DNA of 47,051 nt from an uncultured Clostridia bacterium (GCA_949948835.1 CATLHF010000003.1:75459-122509); one strand, 5' to 3'. Shown: positions 1 through 11,356, numbered from the stretch's first letter. Notes: generated by a model not told the origin, from the sequence alone. Program-made: numbers and translations.

Positions 1-2
1 TT

Positions 3-1730
3 ATGGCTTTTGATGGAATTGTCACAAAACAAGTAATACAAGAACTAAATACATGTATACTTGGTGGAAAAATAAATAAAGTTTATCAGCCGAATAAAAA
101 TGAAATTTTATTCGGCATTTATGCCAATGGAAAACACTATTGCTTATTAATTAATATTGATGCAACTTGCTGTCGAATGCATTTAAGTGATATACAAAAA
201 CCAAATCCTTTCCATGCACCTAATTTTTGTATGCTTCTTCGCAAACACTTAATTGGTATGAAAATAAAAGCATTTGAAACTTACGATTTAGAAAGAGTTA
301 TCAAAATTGTATTAGAAGGTTATAACGAGTTAAATGATTTTATTACCAAAGAAATTGTTGTGGAATTAATGGGAAAACATAGTAATCTTATTTTATTAAA
401 CAACTCTTCTAAGATTATTGATAGTATGCGCCATTTAGAAGTGTCTTCTAATGCAACAAGAGATATCTTACCTGCTCGTTTGTACACTTTTCCTACTACT
501 GAAAAATTAAGTTTTCTAGACATAGAATCTTTTGAAGAATTTTATAAACTGGTTATTCCATATCTTGGAAAAGAAAAAATTAATATCCTCTTATCTTCTC
601 GTTTTATTGGCATTAGTAACTCACTTGTTACTTCTTTATTACAATCACATCAAATTTCTGCTAATTCCGTTTCAGAAGAAGATTGTTATGTTTTATATAA
701 CACATTAAAAGAGCTTATTACTACTTCTTCTGCTCTGTGTATTCCCTTTTCTAATGGAGAAAAACAAGATTATGTTGTAACACTTGGAGATAAGTCCTCT
801 CCTCTAGATATTAATTTCTTTTTAGATAATTTTTATTATAAAAAGGAAACTACAAATGAGTTTATTAGCTATCGAAACAGTGTTCTAAAACTCATTTTAA
901 ATGAATTAAAAAAATATACAAAACGCTTAAATAACATAAACCAAAAGTTAGAAGAATGTGATAAAAAAGAACAATATCGTATTTATGGAGAACTTATTAC
1001 GGCTAATCTTTATCATATTAATGCAAATGATAATGTCGATAGAATTACATTAGATAATTATTATGATAACAACACCCCTATTTGTGTTCCACTAGATAAA
1101 AGTATCTGCATTGCTATGAATGCCAAGAAATATTTTAAAAAATACGCAAAACTAAAAAATGCTTGCGAAATCGTAACCCTTCAAAAACAAGAAACAAAAC
1201 GTGAAATTGATTATATCGAAAGTATTATTTATGAATTAGAGGTAGCAACTACTGTTTCAGATATTGATTCAATTTACACAGAATTTTCAGAAAACTTTTT
1301 AGGAAAAAATATACTAAATTCTTCAAAACCATCAAAAAAGAAAATGTCTAAAAAGAAAAAAGAAGAGCCTTTCTCCCCTCTTACTTTAACAATTGATGGC
1401 TATGCTGTTTTGATTGGAAGAAACAATAAACAAAACGACCATTTAACCTTAAAATATGCTCACTCAAATGACTTATGGTTTCACGTAAAAGATATTCATG
1501 GAAGCCATGTCGTTTTAAAAACCAATGGAGAAGAAATTCTGCAAGAAACGATTAATAAATGTGCTTCTCTTTGTGCTTTTTATAGCAAAGCAAAAAATTC
1601 TTCTAATGTGGCTGTTGACTATACTTTTATACGTTATGTAAAAAAACCATCTGGTTCAAAACCTGGTATGGTAATTTACACAAACTTTCAAACTGTTAAT
1701 GTGCAACCAAACAATTTTGACTTATGCTAA
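3..1730 (+). CDS. rqcH: RqcH/NFACT family ribosome quality control protein
   Basis: 575 aa. Bacterial Rqc2 homologue (older names FbpA, fibronectin-binding protein); the family binds stalled 50S subunits carrying peptidyl-tRNA and recruits tRNA-Ala to add C-terminal alanine tails that mark nascent chains for degradation. The N-terminus (MAFDGIVTKQVIQEL, then a GGKINKVYQP segment) is typical NFACT-N. A lysine-rich coiled-coil middle follows (about 290-440), and a C-terminal NFACT-R domain (about 455-560) contains GRNNKQNDHLT and DLWFHVKDIHGSHV. The ATG is the third base of the window, so its ribosome site and promoter are not visible. Length is normal. It contains no CGG codon. Confidence 0.93.
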   Translation: MAFDGIVTKQVIQELNTCILGGKINKVYQPNKNEILFGIYANGKHYCLLINIDATCCRMHLSDIQKPNPFHAPNFCMLLRKHLIGMKIKAFETYDLERVIKIVLEGYNELNDFITKEIVVELMGKHSNLILLNNSSKIIDSMRHLEVSSNATRDILPARLYTFPTTEKLSFLDIESFEEFYKLVIPYLGKEKINILLSSRFIGISNSLVTSLLQSHQISANSVSEEDCYVLYNTLKELITTSSALCIPFSNGEKQDYVVTLGDKSSPLDINFFLDNFYYKKETTNEFISYRNSVLKLILNELKKYTKRLNNINQKLEECDKKEQYRIYGELITANLYHINANDNVDRITLDNYYDNNTPICVPLDKSICIAMNAKKYFKKYAKLKNACEIVTLQKQETKREIDYIESIIYELEVATTVSDIDSIYTEFSENFLGKNILNSSKPSKKKMSKKKKEEPFSPLTLTIDGYAVLIGRNNKQNDHLTLKYAHSNDLWFHVKDIHGSHVVLKTNGEEILQETINKCASLCAFYSKAKNSSNVAVDYTFIRYVKKPSGSKPGMVIYTNFQTVNVQPNNFDLC

Positions 1731-1793
1731 TTATAGTGTTATAATATTAATAAGTAATTGCGTTGGAATTATAAAATAAGGAGGCTTTACAAC

Positions 1794-2039
1794 ATGAAAA
1801 TAACTAACACCACAAACAGTAGCAACAATAACAAAACAGAGCTCCTTGAGGCTTTCATTCAAGATTTACATGCAAATGTAGAATTACTACATGAACTTTA
1901 CTTTCGTTCAGAAAGTGAAAATGTTTCCGACAATGAAATGCTTGAAACACTCTCTGAAGTAGATTCTAATTTGTTAGAGTTGCAGCGATGTATGCGTTCT
2001 TTTGTGAATCACGAAAAAATGCACATAACAGTAAAATGA
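1794..2039 (+). CDS. Small hypothetical protein, 81 aa
   Basis: I do not recognise this protein. The start is set by a strong AAGGAGG at 1779-1785 and an ATG at 1794; an upstream in-frame TTG at 1758 is less likely. The N-terminus is rich in Asn, Thr and Ser. The remainder looks like an acidic amphipathic helix (ELLEAF, NVELLHELYF, LLELQRCM), so a small helical, perhaps oligomeric, cytoplasmic protein. There is no signal peptide or membrane segment. It lies just after rqcH and ends before a hairpin terminator, so it may share the rqcH transcript. Confidence 0.6.
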   Translation: MKITNTTNSSNNNKTELLEAFIQDLHANVELLHELYFRSESENVSDNEMLETLSEVDSNLLELQRCMRSFVNHEKMHITVK

Positions 2040-2057
2040 TAGTTCTGACCGTATTAG

Positions 2058-2094
2058 GCGAATGCTTTTTATAGCATTCGCTACTTCTTTTTAT
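2058..2094 (+). terminator. Hairpin terminator after the 81-aa gene
   Basis: Perfect 8-bp stem GCGAATGC (2058-2065) with GCATTCGC (2074-2081), an 8-nt T-rich loop, then a T-rich tract (ACTTCTTTTTATT). It lies directly downstream of the 81-aa gene and upstream of the glycosyltransferase gene. Confidence 0.7.
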
Positions 2095-2164
2095 TAATAT
2101 TAAGAAATTTTTAATTGATATTTTCGAAAAATACGATATAATGTTGATATAAGGATGTGATAAT

Positions 2165-2867
2165 ATGAAGTTTATAAAAAGATTAATCATCACCATTCTA
2201 TTAATCATGATTATTGTTGTTAGTGTAATTGTTTATATGGGATATAATATGTACCAAAATGCGATTACCAATCAAAGTATTGCAAGTCGTATTGAAGAAA
2301 TCAGAGCAGATGAAAATTATATTCATTTTAATGATATTCCAGATGATTTTAAACATGCTATTGTAGCAATAGAAGATCATCGTTTTTATACTCATAGCGG
2401 AATTGATATTATTACGACAACTCGCTCTATGTTAGAAAATATTAAAGAAAAAGATATTGTTGCTGGCGGAAGTACGATTACGCAACAGCTTCGGAAGACT
2501 TATGTATTTTACTCAAGAGCAACGTTTTACTAGAAAAATCGCCGAACTTTTTGTTGCATTTAATTTAGAAAAAGATTACTCAAAAGATGATATTTTAGAA
2601 TTGTATTGTAATATGATTTATTATGGAAATGGTTATTATGGTTTAAGAGAAGCAAGCCTTGGTTATTTTAAAAAGGAACCAAAAGATTTAACATTAAAAG
2701 AAGCTTCTCTATTAGCAGGTATTCCTAATGCACCTAGTGTATATGCTCCTACAAAAAATATAGAGCTTGCTCATAAAAGACAATCGATTGTTTTAGCGCA
2801 AATGGTAAAATATCATTACATTTCAGAAGAACAAAAACAAGAAATTGAAAAAACATATCAGGAATAA
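2165..2867 (+). CDS. Monofunctional peptidoglycan glycosyltransferase (GT51), one +1 frameshift at a CGG codon
   Basis: Restored length is 233 aa, normal for an MtgA/SgtB-like enzyme that polymerises lipid II outside the membrane. One N-terminal membrane anchor (about 5-30) precedes a GT51 domain with the first catalytic Glu in AIEDHRFYTHSGID, the GGSTITQQL donor-site motif, and the second Glu in FTRKIAELF. The zero frame reads CGG at 2492-2494 and stops 13 codons later. Skipping C2492 gives QQL-G-RLMYFTQEQRF and an open frame to 2867. AAGGATG precedes the ATG. The alternative is a pseudogene, but the rest of the domain is fully conserved. Confidence 0.85.
2492..2495 (+). other. CGG +1 shift site 1 (glycosyltransferase, Gly110)
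   Basis: Context CTT-C-GGA-AGA. In the zero frame the codon is CGG; the conserved frame resumes at GGA (2493-2495), giving Gly110 directly after the STITQQL motif. Confidence 0.75.
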
Positions 2868-2874
2868 ATTTTTA

Positions 2875-2905
2875 AAAGGGTTGCATGTTTGCAACCCTTT
2901 ACGTT
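2875..2905. terminator. Bidirectional hairpin between convergent genes
   Basis: Ten-base-pair perfect stem AAAGGGTTGC (2875-2884) with GCAACCCTTT (2891-2900), 6-nt loop. It sits between the end of the plus-strand glycosyltransferase and the end of the minus-strand membrane protein, so it could serve both. Confidence 0.75.
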
Positions 2906-2918
2906 TCCCCCCTACCTT

Positions 2919-3590
2919 TTATAAATTTTTAGTAGGAAGCTTTTTCGTTCGATTCATTTTGTTAGAATATACTTTATCCATCACTCGGTCTGGATAATGT
3001 TTATCTAAAAAAGCATCCATTTTGCTATTTGCTTCTATCTTTAGTACTCTTTCATTTTGTCTTGCCCCAGCAAGGCAAGAAATACCGATATTAAATAGCA
3101 TAAACCCTATTAATATTGCTGTAATACATTTAAATTGTTTGTTTCCAATATAGATATCTATTTTTTGAAGAAGAGGCATAACAAATTTTACAAATAATAC
3201 CCCTAATATTCCCCAACAAAGGCAAAATAATAAGCTTGTTCTTCCTCCTATATTTAAAAACATATCACTATAATCCCAAGATACTGTTCCAAAGCATATT
3301 TCTTGAAATAGGGAACAAAAATATTCAATTGCTCCTCCAAGAATCATACTTAATAGAAATACTTTTTTTACATCTGTTATTCTACTTACAATGAAGTAGT
3401 ACATAATTGCACCTATTCCATATACTGGAATAAAAGGTCCATAAATAAGTCCTTGTCTTATTTTAAAAGAATGGTCAAATATAATTCCTACTAAAGTTTC
3501 TACAATACATCCTACAATACTTCCAATTAAAAATACCCAGAATATTTTTATAAATTCTTCTTTTACTACTTGAAGTTTTTGCTTTTCCAC
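2919..3590 (-). CDS. Putative ABC-transporter type IV / CmpB-like membrane protein (PF06541)
   Basis: 223 aa, polytopic membrane protein with about six hydrophobic segments. FLIGSIVGCIVETLVG, the RQGLIYGPFIPVYGIG block and a later SWDYS with a GGRTSL segment are characteristic of the PF06541 family, whose biochemical role is not established. The start is a GTG (3590) preceded by AGGAGGG. It ends in a basic tail (KMNRTKKLPTKNL). It stands alone, convergent with the glycosyltransferase and separated from the ligA operon by about 90 bp. Confidence 0.75.
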   Translation of the reverse strand: MEKQKLQVVKEEFIKIFWVFLIGSIVGCIVETLVGIIFDHSFKIRQGLIYGPFIPVYGIGAIMYYFIVSRITDVKKVFLLSMILGGAIEYFCSLFQEICFGTVSWDYSDMFLNIGGRTSLLFCLCWGILGVLFVKFVMPLLQKIDIYIGNKQFKCITAILIGFMLFNIGISCLAGARQNERVLKIEANSKMDAFLDKHYPDRVMDKVYSNKMNRTKKLPTKNL

Positions 3591-3679
3591 ACAATCCCTC
3601 CTATTGGTTCATTTTTTATTTCATTTGTTACTATATCATATATTTCTTAATTCTTTATTAAGCATTTTTTAAAGTTCCG

Positions 3680-3925
3680 TTAAGGCGCGATAATTGCTTT
3701 ATATTCGATTTCTTCCATAAAAGGAAACATTTCTTTTAAACGCTTTTTTGTAATCATCGCCATACGTGGTTGTGGGTTTTTATCGTGAACTGATATTAAT
3801 TTCTGTGTATAACAATTCTCGGTAGTTTTAAATACCAAATATCGATTATTCACATACGTAAAATAAATTTGAAACCCATTATTTAATTCTTCATCAAATC
3901 GTTCGAATGTGTACTTTTCGCTCAT
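3680..3925 (-). CDS. Small hypothetical protein downstream of ligA, 81 aa
   Basis: Unrecognised, soluble, mixed charge, with an aromatic-rich N-terminal half (FERFDEEL, FQIYFTYVNNRYLVF) and a TKKRLKEMFPF segment near the end. The ATG lies two bases after the ligA stop, and its ribosome site (AAAGGGG) is inside the last ligA codons, so translation is probably coupled to ligA. No membrane segment. Confidence 0.7.
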   Translation of the reverse strand: MSEKYTFERFDEELNNGFQIYFTYVNNRYLVFKTTENCYTQKLISVHDKNPQPRMAMITKKRLKEMFPFMEEIEYKAIIAP

Positions 3926-3927
3926 TT

Positions 3928-5940
<2,013 letters not shown>

Positions 5941-6534
5941 TTAGTCTTTAAATAAATCTTTTCCATTTTTAATATAGTCATATCCAGAAAAGATAGTTGC
6001 TATTACACAAATTGTCATCATAATGGTGACGGCAAAGTTAATCCAATAATGGTATCCTGTTAGTCCACCATTAAAAATAGCGCCATAGTAACTGGTATCG
6101 ATAAAAGCTAAAATGATTGCTATCATTTGTGTTACGGTTTTTAATTTTCCCCAAATAGAAGCAGCAACAACTTTACCACCTTTTTCTACTGCAATTAAAC
6201 GATATCCAGACACCACAAATTCTCTAAATAAAATAATAATTGGTATCCAAGCAGGTAATTTATTCATTTCCACTAATAACATCATAGCAGCAAGGACTAA
6301 TATCTTATCTGCAATTGGATCTAAAAACTTCCCAAAAGTTGTTACTTGGTTTCTAGCTCTAGCAATTGTTCCATCTAATTTATCCGTAATGGATGCGATT
6401 ACAAAAATTAAATTCATAAGCCACATAGAAATTGGCACACCCCATAAATCTCCTGGAATATGAAAAAATGGGATAATCACCATAATTGGTACTAATATAA
6501 TACGAAAAATCGTTAATTTATTTGGTAAATTCAT
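5941..6534 (-). CDS. pgsA: CDP-diacylglycerol--glycerol-3-phosphate 3-phosphatidyltransferase
   Basis: 197 aa. Makes phosphatidylglycerophosphate, the committed step to phosphatidylglycerol and cardiolipin, in the membrane. The CDP-alcohol phosphotransferase motif is complete: D-G-x2-A-R-x8-G-x3-D-x3-D within DGTIARARNQ and GKFLDPIADK. Several membrane helices. The start at 6534 (MNLPNKLTIFR) is chosen because AAGGAGG lies directly upstream; an upstream in-frame start at 6558 would bury that site. First gene of a pgsA-ligA-small ORF operon. Confidence 0.95.
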   Translation of the reverse strand: MNLPNKLTIFRIILVPIMVIIPFFHIPGDLWGVPISMWLMNLIFVIASITDKLDGTIARARNQVTTFGKFLDPIADKILVLAAMMLLVEMNKLPAWIPIIILFREFVVSGYRLIAVEKGGKVVAASIWGKLKTVTQMIAIILAFIDTSYYGAIFNGGLTGYHYWINFAVTIMMTICVIATIFSGYDYIKNGKDLFKD

Positions 6535-6611
6535 TGTTTTTCCTCCTTGTAACTTCATAGCAATATTATATACAAAAACAATAAAAAAAGGAAGTAGAAA
6601 AGAAAAAAATA

Positions 6612-6649
6612 TGCAAAAAAAGGCATCGTTTCCTCCGCCCTTTTTTGCA
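6612..6649 (-). terminator. Hairpin terminator of the 118-aa gene
   Basis: Stem TGCAAAAAA(A)GGC pairs with GCCCTTTTTTGCA around a short loop; on the minus strand it is followed by ATATTTTTTTC. It separates the 118-aa gene from pgsA. Confidence 0.65.
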
Positions 6650-6656
6650 TTCTTTG

Positions 6657-7013
6657 TTAAATCCCAAATATGTGTCTTGCATCAAGTTTCTTTTGTCTGA
6701 ACACAGATTCTACTACATCAGATATCTGGCATTTTGCTATTTCAATTTCGATTTTGTTGAGATATTCGCTTAAATTAAAGAAAAAGGCTTTTTCTGAAGT
6801 AATCTTTACTCCATAAATTGCATACTCTTTCTCCATCTCAAACGAATCAATTTCTTTTGCAGTTCTTCCAAGCACTTTATAAAATTCATTTTCCTCGCAC
6901 TTGTCCTGGTTGGAGATCTTGATTACTTCCCGCATGAAATGAATCTTCGTTAAGTAATCTGTCTTCCAATCATCAAACTTCTCAATCTGTTGTTCTGTAA
7001 AATTTAACGCCAT
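6657..7013 (-). CDS. Hypothetical protein, 118 aa, GC-richer than neighbours
   Basis: Not recognised. Soluble, helix-rich, charged protein (FTEQQIEKFDDWKTDYLTKI; EIEIAKCQISDVVESVF). AGGAGG is well placed before the ATG. It is monocistronic, with its own terminator. Codon use (CTC, ATC, GAG, CGC) is less AT-biased than in flanking genes, as also seen in the 103-aa gene at 11.4 kb and in dapB, which suggests transfer or a different history. No CGG codon. Confidence 0.65.
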   Translation of the reverse strand: MALNFTEQQIEKFDDWKTDYLTKIHFMREVIKISNQDKCEENEFYKVLGRTAKEIDSFEMEKEYAIYGVKITSEKAFFFNLSEYLNKIEIEIAKCQISDVVESVFRQKKLDARHIFGI

Positions 7014-7125
7014 TTTATACCTCCTTTAACAAAAAAAGAAATATTACTACTTGTGCTTTATTTTTCTTGCCACACAAGCAAAGTTACTATTTCAGTATAT
7101 CACATTTATGTCGATTTGTAAAATT

Positions 7126-7419
7126 CTACCTTCTGTTATTCTCTACTATATCGACAATATCGGTTATATAGTCCCCTATTACAGGTATATTTAAAGTTAC
7201 AATTTTTTGTAAGACAATGACAAGTATTGCTGTAAGTATGGTAAAGCCAATTCCTATTCCTATCCCTTTTGCAATACCTGCAAGTAAATTTCGTATTAGC
7301 ATTTCTTTTCGATTTCCTAATAATTCAGCCAAATCGATTAGATTGTTTTTGGTTAATACAAAATTTAAATTATCGATATTTTTCATTAATTTTTCTAGTT
7401 TTGATTTTCTTAAAAACAT
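7126..7419 (-). CDS. DUF5665 membrane protein
   Basis: 97 aa. A charged N-terminal helix (KLEKLMKNID) is followed by NRKEMLIRNLLAGIAKGIGIGIGFTIL and a hydrophobic segment (about 42-72), the pattern of the DUF5665 family, whose function is unknown. The tail ends DIVENNRR. The ATG lies three bases after a hairpin whose arm contains the only plausible Shine-Dalgarno sequence (AGGGTGG). It follows the UPF0182 gene by 44 bp. Confidence 0.72.
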   Translation of the reverse strand: MFLRKSKLEKLMKNIDNLNFVLTKNNLIDLAELLGNRKEMLIRNLLAGIAKGIGIGIGFTILTAILVIVLQKIVTLNIPVIGDYITDIVDIVENNRR

Positions 7420-7422
7420 AAT

Positions 7423-7451
7423 AAACCACCCTATTCTTATTAGAGTGGTTT
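7423..7451 (-). terminator. Intercistronic hairpin overlapping the DUF5665 ribosome site
   Basis: Seven-base-pair stem AAACCAC (7423-7429) with GTGGTTT (7445-7451). On the minus strand it follows the UPF0182 stop by about 12 bp, and its downstream arm holds the putative ribosome site of the DUF5665 gene. It may act as a terminator, a processing signal or a translational control. Confidence 0.5.
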
Positions 7452-7463
7452 ATTTTCTTTAAA

Positions 7464-10280
7464 CTATACATCATTTAGAAGATTTGATATTGTATTTGTG
7501 TTATTAATTGTTATTTGATTTTGCTTTTTCTTATCTTCTTCTTCTTTTCGTTCTTCTAGTTTATTAATTAATTCTTGTAGTTTCTTTAAATCTTTTCCAA
7601 TCATTTCCCAATCGTTATTGTTAGAAGATGTTTGTAAATTATTATTTGCTTTTATGACAGCTTCTATTAAATCCTCAATGGTATCCGTATTTTCTACTTC
7701 GATATTAACCGCTGATTGTGATAAAAGATTTTTAATAGCTCCTTTTAAGGTATCATCAATTGCCACTTTATTTCCACATGCTACAATAACTTTTTTAAGA
7801 GTTGGTATGCTCTTTGATTCATTTAACGATATCTGATAAATTGGTTGTACATATAAAATGGTATTATTAATTGGAACTGCTATCATACTTTTTATGGTTC
7901 TCATACCTGCTATATTAATGCTTTCTAATTCTTTTGCAATCGTTTCATCTTGTCCAAGAAGTGTCTCTAACTGCATTGGTCCTAGAATGTTAGTATCTTG
8001 TGGAAATTTGTATAATCGCAACCTTGCATTTCCATTTTCATCATAAGTTCCTACTAGATATGCTTTCAAACTTTGTTTATCAAGTAATGTATAGGAAGTA
8101 ACAAGTCCTAATTCCATTTTATCAGAATCGATTGTTTTTAACATTGTATAATAAGGCTCTTGTTTCACTCCTTTGGTCGATGTTTGTGCCGTTCTCGAAT
8201 ATTTTGCAATTTCCCATATGTCATCACTTCTATACAATACATCTGTACTTACATTATGATACATTTGTAAGATTTCTGCTTGAATATTATATAAAAACTC
8301 TGGATATACAAAATGACTTGCAATATCACTAGGAATCGCTTCTTCCTCAAATAAATCTGAGTACATGTTTTTATATGCCATAATAATTGGGTCTGAAGTA
8401 TCTGTAATATAGAATTTTGTTGCACCATCATATGCATCTACTAATACTTTTAACGAATTTCTTATATAGTTAATTTCATGCTTTGTTCCATTGTATGTAA
8501 TAGTAATTGGTTGTGAATATGGGTATTTGTTTGTTACCGTATAGGCATCTAATACCCATACCAATCGTCCTTCATTAGAAATTACTAAATATGGTTCTTC
8601 ATCATAAATCACATTTGGTAAAATTGTTTTTGCTCTTTGAATGATATTTCGATTCATCACTATTTTGCTATCTTTTGATACATTGCTAGAAAGTGCAAGG
8701 TTAATATCTCCTTGTCTTAGAGCAAGAATCATACGGTCAATAAAGTTTAATTTTAATCCTGCTTCTCCATCATATACATATTCTGTATTTTGTGATGTTG
8801 TTGTTGGATAATCAAACTCAGATTTGTTGGTACTATTGGTTACAATAGTGTTATTGGTTTCTAATCCAAAATAAATCCTAGGCTCACTAATAAAAAGTGC
8901 TTGGTTATTTGCCAAGAAATCTTTTTGAATATATTTTACATTTCCTAATTCATCCGTTTGTGTTGCAGATGTAATAACTGCTCCAAAACCATGTGTATAC
9001 TCATATGTCTTGTTGTTATAGGTTCTATCTCCACCACTAATAATTTCTCTTGGTGCAACATAAACAACTTCTTTTTTGCCATTTACATCATATTGGTTAA
9101 TATTCACATTTCGGTATGAATAATACCCTGTACTTGTTTGTGTAACTCCTAATGTTTTCAGGGTTACTTCTTCTGTTACCGTTGTAATATTACTAATTAA
9201 TTCACTGTTACGTTCGATTTCTTTTAAATTTTGAGTATCATTATTACTAATTTCTGTTTCATCTATTCGAATATTATATGCTGTTTTAGTACTATCGATA
9301 TTATTTTTAATATAGTCTTTTTCTTTATCTAATTCATTTGTATTAATATAAATGAATTTAAATCCAACCATAATCACAAATAAACAAACTAAGTAAATTG
9401 GTGTTGCAAGTACCGATAAAACTACATTTTTAGTCTTCTTTTCTTTAAAATAACCAATTGCTTTCCAAATAGAAATAACCATAACAATTGAAAGCAAACG
9501 ATATCCCCATAATTTAATTGTAACATCTGTAATTCCTGCTCCATAGATTGCTGTTGAATTATCGTTGTTTAAAATTAAAAATTTGTCAGTTAAAATCCCT
9601 TGTGCTTTTACTAATATTAGTACTGCAAATAAAACGGCAAGTACTCGTACATTACGAATAATCTGTTTAAAAAAGTTACTTCTTTTTAATGTTTCTGCAT
9701 TAATACCATCAAAGTATTTATTAAAGATAATAATATAATATATCGTAGTATATGCTGTAAGTCCTATAATCAGTGCTATAAAATAGAATATGATTAATTC
9801 GATAAATGGTTTTTCAAAGATGTAAAATGCAATATCTGCTCCAAAAATCGGATCATACATTCCAAACCATGCACGGTTAACAAACAATGCCACTTGTCCA
9901 CTTATTAAGTATGAAATTGCAATACTGATAATTGCAGACAAAATAAAAGCAATGGATTTATTTGGTAGTTTGGGCATTTGCTTTTTTTCCTCATCAAAAA
10001 AGGCTTTTAATCCTTTTCGAATTCCTCTATTTACAAAATAGAATGCTATAAATAGAATAACAAAATTAGCGCCTATTGTTGCATATTGGTAAAATAAGTT
10101 TTGCTCAAATACTTGCTTAAATTGCTCTCCTATTTCAATCGTTTCTAAATAGCTTCCTCGATAAGAAATATAAGTAAACATTGCTAAAATTAAAGCAACA
10201 ATTAATACTAATATAACTCTTGTTCGTATTTTTCTTGTTTTCTTTTGTTGTTGCTGTTTTACATTTTCTTCTTTTTGCAT
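7464..10280 (-). CDS. UPF0182 family large membrane protein
   Basis: 938 aa. The N-terminal third holds about seven membrane helices with RAWFGMYDPIFGADIAFYIFEKPF, a UPF0182 hallmark. A large extracytoplasmic domain follows, with YGAGITDVTIKL, EPRIYFGLE, DRMILALRQGDINLALSSN and NEGRLVWVLDAYT. The C-terminal tail is acidic/basic and coiled (LKKLQELINKLEERKEEEDKK). The family's role is unknown. The ATG is 10 bp after the ftsY stop, with AGGAGGG overlapping the ftsY end, so the two are likely co-transcribed. No in-frame CGG in 938 codons. Confidence 0.93.
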   Translation of the reverse strand: MQKEENVKQQQQKKTRKIRTRVILVLIVALILAMFTYISYRGSYLETIEIGEQFKQVFEQNLFYQYATIGANFVILFIAFYFVNRGIRKGLKAFFDEEKKQMPKLPNKSIAFILSAIISIAISYLISGQVALFVNRAWFGMYDPIFGADIAFYIFEKPFIELIIFYFIALIIGLTAYTTIYYIIIFNKYFDGINAETLKRSNFFKQIIRNVRVLAVLFAVLILVKAQGILTDKFLILNNDNSTAIYGAGITDVTIKLWGYRLLSIVMVISIWKAIGYFKEKKTKNVVLSVLATPIYLVCLFVIMVGFKFIYINTNELDKEKDYIKNNIDSTKTAYNIRIDETEISNNDTQNLKEIERNSELISNITTVTEEVTLKTLGVTQTSTGYYSYRNVNINQYDVNGKKEVVYVAPREIISGGDRTYNNKTYEYTHGFGAVITSATQTDELGNVKYIQKDFLANNQALFISEPRIYFGLETNNTIVTNSTNKSEFDYPTTTSQNTEYVYDGEAGLKLNFIDRMILALRQGDINLALSSNVSKDSKIVMNRNIIQRAKTILPNVIYDEEPYLVISNEGRLVWVLDAYTVTNKYPYSQPITITYNGTKHEINYIRNSLKVLVDAYDGATKFYITDTSDPIIMAYKNMYSDLFEEEAIPSDIASHFVYPEFLYNIQAEILQMYHNVSTDVLYRSDDIWEIAKYSRTAQTSTKGVKQEPYYTMLKTIDSDKMELGLVTSYTLLDKQSLKAYLVGTYDENGNARLRLYKFPQDTNILGPMQLETLLGQDETIAKELESINIAGMRTIKSMIAVPINNTILYVQPIYQISLNESKSIPTLKKVIVACGNKVAIDDTLKGAIKNLLSQSAVNIEVENTDTIEDLIEAVIKANNNLQTSSNNNDWEMIGKDLKKLQELINKLEERKEEEDKKKQNQITINNTNTISNLLNDV

Positions 10281-10290
10281 GTTTTCCCTC

Positions 10291-11193
10291 CTAAATAAAC
10301 GCTTTTACAAAGTCTTCCGCATCAAAAAGTTCCATATCGTCAATTTGTTCTCCAACGCCAATAAACTTAATTGGCAATTTGTTTTCATCTACAATTCCTA
10401 GCACCACTCCACCTTTTGCTGTTCCATCTAATTTAGTAAGAACAATTCCTGTAAGTGGTGTTGTCTCACTAAATGCTTTTACTTGTGAAATTGCATTTTG
10501 TCCTGTTGTTGCATCAATTACAATTAATACTTCTTTTGAGCAATCTGGCAATTCTTTATCAATTACTTTTTGAATTTTAGCAAGCTCATCCATTAAATAT
10601 TTTTTATTATGAAGTCTTCCTGCTGTATCACAAATCAAAACATCTGCATTGGTTTCTTTTGTAATTTTAATCGCTTCATATACAACTGAGGCAGGGTCTG
10701 AGCCTTCTTCTTTTTTTACCATATCACATCCAGAACGTTTTGCCCAAATCTCTAATTGTTCTACTGCTGCTGCACGAAAGGTATCTGCTGCTGCAATCAC
10801 AATCTTCTTTCCGTCTTTCTTTAAACGGTTTGTAATTTTTCCAATAGAAGTCGTTTTTCCAACACCATTTACGCCAACCACTAAAATAACGGATGGTTTT
10901 GTATCTAATTGTAACGAACTATCAATGTCTAAAATGTGTGCCATTTCTTCTCTTAATGCTTGTTTTACTTCTTCAGAATCTTGTATATTTTCTTTTTTAA
11001 TTCTTTCTCTTAAACGTGAAATAATATTAATAGATGTTTCCATTCCAATATCAGACATAATTAATATTTCTTCCAGCTCTTCTAGTAATTCTTCATCGAC
11101 TTTACGAAAAACACTAAAAGCATTATTTAACTTCTCATCTAAAGAGGCTTTTGTTTTTCCAAGTCCCTCTTTTAACTTATCAAAAAATCCCAT
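10291..11193 (-). CDS. ftsY: Signal recognition particle receptor FtsY
   Basis: 300 aa. SRP GTPase receptor that brings ribosome-nascent chain complexes to the Sec translocon. NG domain: helical N region (about 20-95), P-loop GVNGVGKTT (107-115), DTFRAAA, the DTAGR motif and the TKLDGTAKGG guanine-specificity motif, ending IDDMELFDAEDFVKAFI. The acidic A domain is almost absent, as usual in Gram-positives. First gene before the UPF0182 gene. Confidence 0.97.
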   Translation of the reverse strand: MGFFDKLKEGLGKTKASLDEKLNNAFSVFRKVDEELLEELEEILIMSDIGMETSINIISRLRERIKKENIQDSEEVKQALREEMAHILDIDSSLQLDTKPSVILVVGVNGVGKTTSIGKITNRLKKDGKKIVIAAADTFRAAAVEQLEIWAKRSGCDMVKKEEGSDPASVVYEAIKITKETNADVLICDTAGRLHNKKYLMDELAKIQKVIDKELPDCSKEVLIVIDATTGQNAISQVKAFSETTPLTGIVLTKLDGTAKGGVVLGIVDENKLPIKFIGVGEQIDDMELFDAEDFVKAFI

Positions 11194-11356
11194 AACTTCT
11201 CTCTTTCGTTTGCTATATTTTAAAGTTTTTAAACTATGTTATATATTTTATCATAGTTTACGTTTTTTTTCCATTGTTTTATATGATTTTTTGCATTTAT
11301 ATAAAAATAGTATTTTAACTTATTTTATATAATGAAGTACTTTATTTTTATAAAGT

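Noticed and set aside
10649..11332. 227-aa plus-strand frame opposite ftsY
   Set aside because: Antisense shadow of a well-conserved gene, low-complexity Ser/Phe composition and no ribosome site.
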